In this document: in pieces, positions 54,234 to 62,676 of the stretch | Layout of the letters: each line of letters begins with the position of its first letter | How positions within the stretch are numbered: position 1 is the stretch's first letter | Source: Nannocystis sp. | GTDB taxonomy: Bacteria > Myxococcota_A > Polyangia > Nannocystales > Nannocystaceae | Assembly (NCBI RefSeq): GCF_016714285.1 | Contig: NZ_JADJNN010000035.1 | Location: 186,001-250,000, forward strand | Direction of reading: 5' to 3' | Length of the DNA stretch: 64,000 nt | Notes under the pieces: model-generated | Told to the model about the DNA's origin: nothing | Databases searched by the model: none | What the model saw: the letters and a program-made list of their open reading frames with translations, nothing else | Program-made: the position numbers and the translations under genes

Positions 54234-55937
54234 ATGCGTAGACCGTGGCGACGTGGGCCCTCGCCGGGCTGGTGGCAGCTGTGTTGATGACCTCGCTGGC
54301 GCTGCCAGCCCGCCCCGCTCCGGCAGCCAGGTCGCCGCCAAACGTCGTCGCCGACCCGCAGCTGCAACAGCTCCTGCGCCACGTCCCCGCCGACACCCCT
54401 ACGCCTTCATCGGCATGGGCAGCGCCGGCACCCGCGGCTTCATGGACAAGATGTACGGCTCGCTCACGCCGATGCTCAAGCTGCTCGACAGCAAACGCGC
54501 CGAGCTCGAGCGCGGCATCCCGGCAGAGCACCGCAAGCTGGTCACCGCGATCCTCGACGAGGCTGCAGGGCAAGCTCTCGGTCGACGGCCTCGCCGCCCT
54601 CGGCCTCGACGTCGAGGCCCGCTTCGCGATCTACGGCCTCGGCCTGCTCCCGGCCATGCGCGTCCAGCTGCGCGACGCCAAGGCCCTGCGCGCCGCCATC
54701 GACCGCGTGCAGCAGAGCGCCGGCGTCAGCTTCCCCACCCGCAAGCTCGGCGAGCTCGAGTACTGGCACATCGCCGGCAACTATGTCTCCGGCGCCGTGG
54801 CGATCGTCGACGACCAGCTGGTCCTCGGCGTCGCGCCGACCAGCCTCGCCGACCGCGTGTTCGCCCTGCTCCTCGGCAGCGAGCTCCCGGCCCAGTCGCT
54901 CGGCAAGTCGGAGCGCTTCCAGCAATTGCTCGTCGACCACGACCTGGCCCGCATCAGCGCCGGCTTCATCGACGCCCGCACCATCGCCGAGGCCTTCCTC
55001 GGCGAGGGCGACCCGCTGAACAAGGACGTGCTCGCCGCCCTCGCCCCGAGCTCGCCGCCCGCTGGCCGCAGCTCGGCGACGTGTGCAAGCAGGAGATCCG
55101 CCAGCTCGTCGCGCTCGCCCCCGCATGGTCTTCGGCACCGACAAGATCGACGCCGACGGCTTCTCCGGCAAGTTCGTCGTCGAGCTGCGCCCCGACCTCG
55201 CCCAGGGCTGATGGCGATGCGCGCACCCGTCGGCGGCCTCGACCCCGCCAGCATCGGCGAGCCGATCTTCGCCATGGGCGCCGCCCTCGACATGGACCGC
55301 GCCCTCAGCTTCGTCCAGAACAAGGCCATGGCGATCCAGAGCGCCCCTACGCCTGCCCCAGCTCGCCGAGCTCAACACCGCCGCCAGCGACATCAGCCGC
55401 GAGCTCAAGTCGACCCCGCCCGAGCTGTGGAAGGCCCGCGGAGGCGCCCTCGTCCTCGACGACCTCAAGCTCGCCGGCTTCCTCCCAGCGAGGTCCGCGG
55501 CTACGTCTCGATCGGCTTCACCCGACACCAAGGCGCTGCTGAACGCCGCCCGCCAGATCCACCCCTCCAGGCCTCGCCCTCAGCGACGACGGCAGCGTCC
55601 GGCCAGCCTGCCGGACGGCACCATCCCCTTCCTCAACGGCCTCGCCTACGGCGTCCCAGGCCGGCCGCGGCGGCGTGCTGGCGATCGGCAAGGACTCCGA
55701 GGCCCGCGTCAGGCCCTGCTCGCCGAGCCCGCCTCCAGCGACCCGCCGTTGATGATGATGGCCTACGACATGCACCGCTTCGGCGAACTCATGGGCCAGC
55801 TCTCCAGCGCCACCGGCCCGATGCCCAGCGAGATGCAGATGGTCATGGACTTCTACAAGTCGGTCGGCGTCGTCACCTACGACGCCCACGCCAGCGAGCG
55901 CGGCGTCGTCATGACGACCCGCATGAAGCTGCGCTGA
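54234..55937 (+). pseudogene. Secreted hypothetical protein, many frameshifts
   Basis: About 567 residues if repaired. ATG at 54234 with AGGAG upstream; signal ATWALAGLVAAVLMTSLALPARPA. Recognisable coding segments: YAFIGMGSAGTRGFMDKMYGSL, LERGIPAEHRKLVTAI, GLAALGLDVEARFAIYGLGLLP, LEYWHIAGNYVSGAVAIVDDQL, DADGFSGKFVVELRP, EPIFAMGAALDMDRALSFVQ, and the end AYDMHRFGELMGQLSSATG and MKLR. About ten joins are needed; most are one missing C in a C-run. It resembles large myxobacterial secreted proteins of unknown function in which a scalar property is checked against others; not recognised further. Confidence 0.65.
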
Positions 55938-56008
55938 GCCCCGCCGCCGCGCGAACACCACACCAAACGCCGCGCGGCTGCGACTGCAGCCGCGCGCGCC
56001 CTCACAGC

Positions 56009-57008
56009 TCAGCGGACGAACACCACGCCGAACGCCGGCACGCTCTTGTCGCCGTTGTCGGGCGTGCAAAACGCGATGTTGCCGACCGAGCGCTCCGGAC
56101 CGCCGCATGGGGCGCCCTGGTTGCCGATGCCGATATACGAGTCGCACAGATTGCAGTCCATCTCCTGATTGCCGAGGATGCCGATGCGGGTCCGCGACCC
56201 ACCACAGGTGCCGTCGAAGCCCTCCCGGCTGCAGTTGGTCTGCAGCAGCGAGCTGGCCGTGATCAGGGCCTTCCAGGCCGGGCGACCGATCGTCGACGGG
56301 ACATACACGTTGGGCGACATCAGGGCGAACATCGAGGCCTTGGCCCCGGTCGGGATCTTCTGCGTCTTCAGGTTCAGCGCGCCCATGTTCAGGATCGGCG
56401 ACTCGGGCCCGATCAGCATCCGTGAAGGCCACCGTGTTCCAGCTCGAACTTCGCCTCGTTGCGGTCCAGCGCCGTCATGCCGGCGTTGAGCAGCGCGTTG
56501 TTGGTCCACAGCACGGCGTCGTACAGGAAGGTGGTCTTGGGCCGTCGGCCTTGAGCACCAGCGTCCAGCCGCCGCCGTCGGTCGTCATGTCGCAATAGAT
56601 GTCGAAGGCCGCGCCCGGCCCGTTGCCGTCCGGATCGATGTTGAAGATCCATCGCCAGGCCATCGGGTCGGCGGTCTTGATCGCCTTCAGCTCGGGGCCA
56701 CGGCGCTTGTCCATGGCGCGAAGCCGGTGCCGCAGTCGCCGCCTTCGTGCAAGCCAGCCCGAGCGCGCACTTGGGGCAGGCCGCCCCGCAGTCGATGTCG
56801 GTCTCCATCCGTCCTGGATCTTGTCCACCGGGTCGGCAACTTGCATGTTGGTGCACATGTCGAGGTTGCTCATGTTGCCGTCGTCGCACTCCTCGACCCC
56901 GGGCTGCACGATCATATCCCCGCATTTGGCGTTCTTGCAGGTGGTGAGGCAAGCGTCGGTGTCGACGTCGTTGCCGTTGTCGTGTACGTCGCCCGAAAGC
57001 GGGCCCAA
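56009..57008 (-). pseudogene. Fibrinogen-like (FRED) secreted protein, 5'-truncated and frameshifted
   Basis: C-terminal half of a secreted protein. Visible from 5' to 3' (minus strand): NDVDTDACLTTCKNAKCGDMIVQPGVEECDDGN, a Cys-rich DUF4215-type repeat; DIDCGAACPKCALGLAC; then a fibrinogen-like domain DIYCDMTTDGGGWTLV, ending SVPAFGVVFVR. Frame joins are needed near 56410, 56540, 56730 and 56815. No start codon or signal peptide precedes the Cys-rich part: coding character stops abruptly near 56990, so the 5' part has been lost. Typical members bind glycans or proteins at the surface. Confidence 0.7.
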
Positions 57009-57405
57009 TTCCGGCGTTTACGCCCCTTTGATCCGGTGGGTCGGGAAAACGAACCAAATTTGAACCAATTTTGAACCGCGGCGGGAGATCGCGTCCCCGC
57101 GCAAGTGCCCACAGGGCACCGCAGAACCTGGCCGAGGTCGGCGGCCTTCGGGCCCAGAAGAGACCGAAGGCCCCGGGGCTTGTCGATCCCCAAGCGACCC
57201 CAGGAGGCACCAATTAGGACGCGAGCGCGGGCGCTCAACCTGTCTCATGTGACCTGCCCGAAAAGACAGGCAGTGCTCCATATGCCAGCGGCAATCGATC
57301 GTGTCGCACACGCTCGGTGTCTGGGACCGCCGAGTCACGGGTGGTGCAGCGAGCACTCCGGCCGTGCCGCTCGGCTCGTCACCGACGCCACCTGAGGCGT
57401 CCGCG
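57009..57405. other. Non-coding boundary region
   Basis: Composition is visibly less GC-rich than to the left. It contains an 11-bp direct repeat GAACCAAATTT/GAACCAATTTT followed by GAACC (57051-57077), and an imperfect hairpin CCTGTCT/AGACAGG at 57239-57270. No gene seen. It is the junction between the truncated fibrinogen-like gene and different-looking DNA. Confidence 0.5.
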
Positions 57406-57946
57406 TTATTGCAGCCGGTACTCCGCGACGGCCGCATTCCGCTCGGCCAGCTCCTCGCTGCTGAGCAGGTGCTGGTTCTCCGTGGTGACGATGCGTCCAG
57501 TCTTCTGCGCCGCGTAGACGATGTGCGGGGGTGTTCCGGCTCGTCGGAAGACCTCCATCATCGCGGCCATCACCTCGTCCTCCGAGATCGGTTGATCACC
57601 TGGCGGCAACGGCTCGTGGACGGTCGCCCGGCGTTCGTGCTCAGCTTCGGCGGTGGCCTTCGGCACGCCCCAAACATGCCCAGCGTGGCCTTTCACGTCA
57701 ACCGAGCGGCAGACCGTCCGGGCGGCGCTGATCAGGCGGTCGGCGCCCCGTTCACCGGTCGGAGCGCCGCCCTTGGGCGGGAGCTTGTCGAGGGTTCCCC
57801 AGCGGGCCGCGATCATGCCGGTGATCTCTGTAGGCCGCGTGGTCGAGGGCGATCGGCGTCCAGCGGCAACGGACACCAGACTTGCCGTCGGACACCATGA
57901 CCGGCGCCGGGAGCAGCCGCATCAGCACGTACTTGTGGATCATCAT
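57406..57946 (-). pseudogene. Hypothetical protein, one frameshift
   Basis: About 180 aa. ATG at 57946: MMIHKYVLMRLLPAPVMVSDGKSGVRCRWTPIALDHAAY in one frame, then EITGMIAARWGTLDKLPPKG through to EELAERNAAVAEYRLQ in another, joined near 57835. The amino acid pattern is protein-like, but I do not recognise it. A perfect 21-bp palindrome lies 36 bases upstream of the start. Confidence 0.45.
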
Positions 57947-57981
57947 CAGCGACGCGCCGAGCGCCGGTGGCGTGACCCATC

Positions 57982-58002
57982 GGACGTACTACAAGTACGT
58001 CC
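57982..58002. promoter_or_regulatory. 21-bp palindrome, possible operator
   Basis: GGACGTACT-ACA-AGTACGTCC, perfect 9-bp arms with a 3-bp spacer, 36 bases upstream of the 57946 start on the minus strand. Placement and symmetry fit a dimeric repressor site; a hairpin role is possible. Confidence 0.5.
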
Positions 58003-59413
58003 CTCGAGCCCGGTGCCGTGGTGAGCAGGGGGCTCGGGGTCTCTGCGAGGAGTTGACCGACAATACAGATCCGGCGACTCGGAAGCCTCGCATATCGCGG
58101 CAGGACCCCGGTTCCATCCTTCCCCGGCCACGAGCCACGTCTCGCCAGGGCGCATGATGCCGAGGACCGGATGCAACCGCGCCGGTCTTAGGGTCTTTAC
58201 TTACGGCGACACTCTTGGGCTCGTCGCACGCCTGGCCAGCGGGCTCCGCGTCCCAGGTGCGGACAGGTCGGTGCTTCGCCGGTCAGTGGTGGTGGATCGC
58301 AACGCGTGATCCCGTGCCGCGTAGGCTCGGAGTACGGCCTGAGCTCCCCTCGGCGGCGAGTCACCGGACGGCGTCGGCGGCGGGCCCGACCCCGCCCGTG
58401 TTGACGCCCATCGCTTCCCGATCGGGCGCCGCACAGCCCGAGCCGTCCGGCCCAGACCGACCCCCTCGGGCGGCCCTGGATGCCCAGACGGCCCGGCCGG
58501 CCGCCAGGCTCGCTGTTTGCGCGGGTCCCCGACGCCGGCGTGGCCGGCCAGGCCGCCCCCCCAGCCCGACCCCTGCCGGCTCCCCTGTGAGTGCGGAGCA
58601 CGGCGGTTTGTCAAGAAGTGGTTGCCCCGTGACTTGAGGCCGGGCGCAACTCCGACATCACCGGGTTGACCTCGTCCTCGAACAGGACGAGGTCGCCCTG
58701 ACCATCGCCTCCCGCGACGCCGGCCCGACCCGGCGCGAACGCGGCCCAGGATGTGAGGCCAAGGAAGGGCGGTAAGGGGCTGCCGTCGACCACCCCGCGA
58801 CGTCGGTTCGTGGGATGTTGACCTTGATGACCCCGTCATCGCTGCGCTCGGCTTGGCGATACGGTGAGCGGCGACGGCTTCAACGTCGAGGGCGGTGACA
58901 TTTTGACCTCTTGGGGCGGGTGGTGCCGTGAGGCGTCTCTCGCCGCGCCCTGCTGGGGCGGCGGTGCGGTCGCCGGGCGCGAGGGTGCGTCGTCGCAGCC
59001 GATGGGCCGATCAGCATGGTCAGGAGGAGTGCTGACTTGTACATGGGACATTCTCCAGGGCGAGCAAGTGTTACGCGCATACGCGAGCATGGCCAGGTGA
59101 CTATGCGCCGACCCGCCCCCCGGCACCATCCAGCGACAGGAAGCTGGTGTCGACCACCTTGCCATCGACCTTGCCGGCGAGGGCCGCCTTGGCGAGGGCC
59201 ACCTTGGCGAGGGCGCCAGCGCGGTGCCGCTGCGCCAGGGCGCCTTGAAGGACCCGCGGACGCGGCCGCCGGGTGGCGGCCCGCAGGTCGCCTTCGCCGT
59301 CGGCGACGGAGCGTACGCAGGCAAGGCGCTCCTCGAGCGTCTGATCATGGGATGCGACGCGGCGCGCCTGGCGCTTCGAGTGGACTAGCCACGCCCTCGA
59401 CGCCGTCGGCTCA
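58003..59413. other. About 1.4 kb without a confident gene
   Basis: Several open frames exist on both strands but none has convincing composition. On the minus strand near 58650-58700 a phrase GDLVLFEDEVNP resembles the catalytic Asp-Glu region of IS630-type transposases, weakly. On the plus strand, 59101-59388, an open frame without start reads AIDLAGEGRLGEGHLGEG and VAFAVGDGAYAGKALLERL and could be the 3' end of a decayed gene. The region looks like a graveyard of gene pieces. Confidence 0.4.
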
Positions 59414-60985
59414 TCACTTCCGAAGCCCCAGACGCTCCGCCATGTGGTGCAGGTTGCTGCGCGCCATACCGAGCGAGCGGGCGGCCGCTGCCCAATTGCC
59501 GCCGTTGTCCCCCACCGCGCGGACCACCATCGCGCGCTTCGTCTCTTCGACGGCCTCCCGCAGTGTCATGCCACCGATGGACACGACATCAGAGCGGTAG
59601 CGAGACGAGGGACCGGGGCCCACCGAACCCTCCGCTCCGGGCTCCGGCGCGGAGAGCTGGAGGTGCTCAGGACCCACGAGAATCGGCGCGTCGCGCCCTA
59701 CGTTGGCGCTGGCGCGCAGCACCGCCCTGCCGAGGAGATGGTCCAGCTCGCGCACGTTGCCCGGCCAGTCCGCGTTCCCCAACGCCTGCCGAGCCGACTC
59801 GTTGAGTCGCACGGGTCCCAGCCCGAGGCGCCTTCGATAGAGGTCGAGGAAGAACCCAGCGAGCAGCGGGATATCCGAGCGGCGATCTCGAAGAGGCGGG
59901 ACGCGAATCGGATACATGTTCAAGCGATGAAACAGGTCCGGACGGAAGCGGCCGGCCTCGACCTCTCGCTCCAAGTCTCGATTGGTCGCGGCGACGACCC
60001 GCACGTCCACGTGCTGCAGCTTGTCCGACCCCACGCGTTGAATCTCGCCCTCCTGAAGGACCCGCAGCAGCTTCGGCTGCACGGACAGAGGAAGCTCGCC
60101 GACCTCGTCGAGGAAGATAGTGCCCCGATCGGCGATGTCGAACTTCCCTGCGCGGTCGGCGGTCGCCCCGGTGTACGCCCCGCGCAAGTGACCGAAGAGC
60201 TCGCTCTCCACGATCGTCTCCGGTAGTGCCGCGCAGTTGACGTAGATGAGCGGGTGCTCGGCGCGCCTCGAGTGTTGATGGACCGCGCGCGCGACCAACT
60301 CTTTGCCCACGCCCGTCTCGCCCATGATCAGAACAGGAAAATCGGAAGGGGCTACCAGCTCGATCTCTTGGCGGACGCGCTGCATCGGAGCGCTCGTTCC
60401 GATGATCTGGCTGCCTCCGTTTCGGAGCGCAGCGTCGCGCTGCAGCACGCTCGCTACCTGCTGGTGGTGGCGAGACGCTACCTCGAGGGCCTCGATGATC
60501 CGCCCCGTGTGAAGGGCCGCGCCCGCGAGCGCCCCGAGCATCCGAAGAAATCCCTCGTCGAGGCTGTCGAAGGCCCCCGGCTCGAGCGCGTCTGCCGTGA
60601 GAACGCCGATGACCCTGTCGCCCTCCATGAGCGGACACCCCAGGCACGCGTGCACATCGCGCGTGGCGTCCGGGTTGACGAGCAGCAAGCCGTCGTAAGG
60701 ATCTCGCAGCGTGCTGTCGGCGGGAAAGCGAACCGGCGCCTTCCCAGCCACGACGACGTCCAAGCGCGGATGCTCCCGGCGGGCGAAGCGCCGGCCGAGC
60801 ACCTCCGGCGCCAGACCGTGCGTGGCTAGCGGGATGAGATCGTCACCGACCAGCTCCAGCAACGCCGCCGCATCACACGGGATGGTCCGCCGCACCGTCT
60901 GGAGGAGCCGAGCTAGCCGATCCTGGGCCGCGAGTGACGCCGTCAGGTCGACGGCGATGGAGAGTAGAGCGTCCGGGTCGGGCAC
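59414..60985 (-). CDS. norR: NorR-type nitric-oxide-responsive sigma54 activator
   Basis: 523-aa regulator. GAF domain about 10-160 with residues typical of NorR: HPRLD (Arg74), DPYDGL (Asp98) and HACLG (Cys114). AAA+ domain about 190-425 with Walker A GETGVGKE (222-229), sigma54 contact GAYTGA (269-274) and Walker B GTIFLDEVGEL. Fis-type HTH at the end (GGNWAAAARSLGMARSNLHHMAERLG). NO binding to iron in the GAF domain relieves repression of the ATPase in E. coli NorR. I chose GTG 60985, where family similarity begins; a good ribosome site is not visible. It is divergent from the Ric gene, which has a sigma54 promoter, so it probably controls it. Confidence 0.93.
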   Translation of the reverse strand: MPDPDALLSIAVDLTASLAAQDRLARLLQTVRRTIPCDAAALLELVGDDLIPLATHGLAPEVLGRRFARREHPRLDVVVAGKAPVRFPADSTLRDPYDGLLLVNPDATRDVHACLGCPLMEGDRVIGVLTADALEPGAFDSLDEGFLRMLGALAGAALHTGRIIEALEVASRHHQQVASVLQRDAALRNGGSQIIGTSAPMQRVRQEIELVAPSDFPVLIMGETGVGKELVARAVHQHSRRAEHPLIYVNCAALPETIVESELFGHLRGAYTGATADRAGKFDIADRGTIFLDEVGELPLSVQPKLLRVLQEGEIQRVGSDKLQHVDVRVVAATNRDLEREVEAGRFRPDLFHRLNMYPIRVPPLRDRRSDIPLLAGFFLDLYRRRLGLGPVRLNESARQALGNADWPGNVRELDHLLGRAVLRASANVGRDAPILVGPEHLQLSAPEPGAEGSVGPGPSSRYRSDVVSIGGMTLREAVEETKRAMVVRAVGDNGGNWAAAARSLGMARSNLHHMAERLGLRK

Positions 60986-61048
60986 GTTATTCAGGTCATA
61001 ACATGTTATCGGTGAGACAACACCCCAAGCGTTATCATCTACATAACG
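60986..61048. promoter_or_regulatory. Inverted repeats in the norR-Ric intergenic region
   Basis: Two GTTAT-N7-ATAAC repeats, at 60986-61002 and 61031-61047 (the second extended to CGTTAT/ATAACG), and a 12-bp palindrome ATAACATGTTAT at 60998-61009 sharing one half-site. Spacing and symmetry suit NorR sites, although E. coli sites are described as GT-N7-AC. The first adjoins the norR start and could give autorepression. Confidence 0.75.
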
Positions 61049-61085
61049 AGTGCTAAGGAAAGCCTTGAATTGCGGGAGATCCTTC

Positions 61086-61103
61086 TGGGCACATGTCTTG
61101 CAT
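61086..61103 (+). promoter_or_regulatory. Sigma54-type -24/-12 promoter
   Basis: TGGGCACATGTCTTGCAT has GG at 61088-61089 and GC at 61100-61101 with exactly 10 bases between, the RpoN spacing, and matches TGGCAC/TTGCA loosely. Transcription would start near 61113, 15 bases before the Ric ATG. Nearest inverted repeat centre is about 50 bp upstream. Confidence 0.8.
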
Positions 61104-61127
61104 AGGTAGGGCGCAGAAGGAGAGCTC

Positions 61128-61790
61128 ATGATCGACGTAAACGAGACCCTCGGCCAGGTCGCGACTGCCCACCCGGCATCCACCCTGGTCTTCCTGCGCC
61201 ACCGACTCGACTTCTGCTGCGGTGGCCGGCAGAAGCTCGGCGATGCCTGTCGAGCGGCTGGTCTCGATCCCGACGCGGTCGCCGCGGAGATCCTGGCCGA
61301 GGGCGTCGTTAGCGAGCCCGAGCGGTGGGACACCAGGCCGCTGCCCGACGTCATCGACTTCATCCTCACCCGCTACCACGAGCCGCTCCGCGCCGATCTC
61401 CCGGCGCTGCTCGACGCGGCGAGGAGAGTGGAGCGGGTCCACTCGAAGAAGCCCAGCTGCCCGCATGGGCTGGCCGCGCACCTCGAAGAGCTCGATGTCG
61501 AGCTGCGACAACACCTCGCCAAGGAGGAGCAGGTCCTGTTTCCAGCGATCCGCTCTGGAAGCGGCGGCGCTCAGGTGCACATGCCGGTCCGCGTGATGAT
61601 GCAGGAGCACGACGACCACGGCGCCAGCCTCCGACGTCTGCGCGAGCTAGCGACGGACTTCGTCCCTCCGCCGGAGGCGTGCGCGACCTGGCGTGCACTC
61701 TATGCCGGTCTGGAGAAGCTCGAGGCCGAGCTCATGGAGCACATTCACCTCGAGAACAACGTCCTGTTTCCCCGCGCGCTGAACGTGTGA
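61128..61790 (+). CDS. ytfE: Iron-sulfur cluster repair di-iron protein (Ric/YtfE/ScdA family)
   Basis: 220-aa protein that repairs FeS clusters damaged by nitric oxide or peroxide. N-terminal ScdA/DUF542 domain with LVFLRHRLDFCCGG (conserved CCGG) at about 20-33, then a hemerythrin-like HHE domain with ligand His/Glu in RYHEPLRADL, PHGLAAHLEEL, LAKEEQVLFPAI, MMQEHDDHGASLR and HIHLENNVLFPRAL. AAGGAG six bases before the ATG. It lies under the sigma54 promoter, divergent from norR, matching NorR control. Followed by another hemerythrin gene. Confidence 0.95.
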   Translation: MIDVNETLGQVATAHPASTLVFLRHRLDFCCGGRQKLGDACRAAGLDPDAVAAEILAEGVVSEPERWDTRPLPDVIDFILTRYHEPLRADLPALLDAARRVERVHSKKPSCPHGLAAHLEELDVELRQHLAKEEQVLFPAIRSGSGGAQVHMPVRVMMQEHDDHGASLRRLRELATDFVPPPEACATWRALYAGLEKLEAELMEHIHLENNVLFPRALNV

Positions 61791-61864
61791 CGGTGAAACG
61801 CCCCGAGCCGAAGGAGAGCGCGCCGCATGACCCATCATGAACAACAACGCTCGCGGGGTGCCCC

Positions 61865-62404
61865 ATGCTGACTCAGCTCTCTACGCGCCGCGAGGATGGC
61901 AATCAGGACTTGGTCGACCTCCTCGGCGAATGCCACCAGAGGATCCGGCGCTTCATCGACCTGGCCCGTCGAGCCGCGTCGCAGCCGGACGCGCCCCCCG
62001 ACCAGGTCGCCCAGGCGTGCGCCGATGTGGAGCGCTACTTCGTCGAGGCACTGCCGCTACACGTCGCCGATGAGGAGGAGAGCATCGAACCCCGCCTGCG
62101 CGGACTGTCGCCGTCGGTAGACCTCGCGCTCGACGCCATGGCGCAGCAACACAGAGAGCACGCGTCGAAACTGGAAGCGCTTCTGCGCGCGACCGTCAGA
62201 GTCCGACGCGAGCCGCACGACGAACGCGCCCGCGGCGAGCTAGCGACTGCTGCCATCGCGCTGGAGACCGAGTTCGAGGGACACCTGGCCCTCGAAGAGA
62301 ACACAATCTTCCCAGCGATCCGAGAGCTTCTGTCACCCGAGACCCAAGAGTCCATTATCGTCGAGCTTCGCCGCCGCCGCCGCCTCGGTACCTGGTCGCG
62401 GTAG
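61865..62404 (+). CDS. Hemerythrin-like domain protein
   Basis: 179-aa protein with an HHE fold: ECHQRIRRFIDLARR, ALPLHVADEEESIEPRL, MAQQHREHASKLEALL and HLALEENTIFPAIREL supply the His/Glu di-iron ligands. Probably oxygen- or NO-binding, acting with the upstream Ric protein; 74 bases separate the two, so they likely share the transcript. ATG at 61865 preferred. Confidence 0.85.
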   Translation: MLTQLSTRREDGNQDLVDLLGECHQRIRRFIDLARRAASQPDAPPDQVAQACADVERYFVEALPLHVADEEESIEPRLRGLSPSVDLALDAMAQQHREHASKLEALLRATVRVRREPHDERARGELATAAIALETEFEGHLALEENTIFPAIRELLSPETQESIIVELRRRRRLGTWSR

Positions 62405-62527
62405 GGACGGCCCTTCGTTGGTCGCCGGCTTCGCCGGGCTCTCCGACTCTGGTTCGTTCGCCTCCTCGAGGATTAGCTCGAAGTCGGGGTTGCTGGGCTC
62501 ATCCGGGTCAGCACTGGGGAAATTCAT
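62333..62527 (-). CDS. Possible small acidic protein
   Basis: 64 codons from ATG 62527: MNFPSADPDEPSNPDFELIL, then a Glu/Pro-rich part ending KLDDNGLLGLG. Low-complexity, acidic, apparently disordered. It overlaps the end of the hemerythrin gene by about 70 bases on the other strand. Could be chance. Confidence 0.3.
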   Translation of the reverse strand: MNFPSADPDEPSNPDFELILEEANEPESESPAKPATNEGPSLPRPGTEAAAAAKLDDNGLLGLG

Positions 62528-62676
62528 CTCTGGTGGTTCTTGTCTCGCCCCTCGGGGGGTTTATTGGTTCAGGCGACATCTATGCTGAGACTGGGGGGCT
62601 CGCTCGTCGCACTGCATCCACCCGACACGCATTCATTGCGCTTTACATCGTTCCGGCTGGCAAACATTCATAAGCT

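Noticed and set aside
58650..58700. IS630-type transposase remnant (GDLVLFEDEVNP)
   Set aside because: Only one short phrase supports it; no second Asp block, inverted repeats or target duplication seen.
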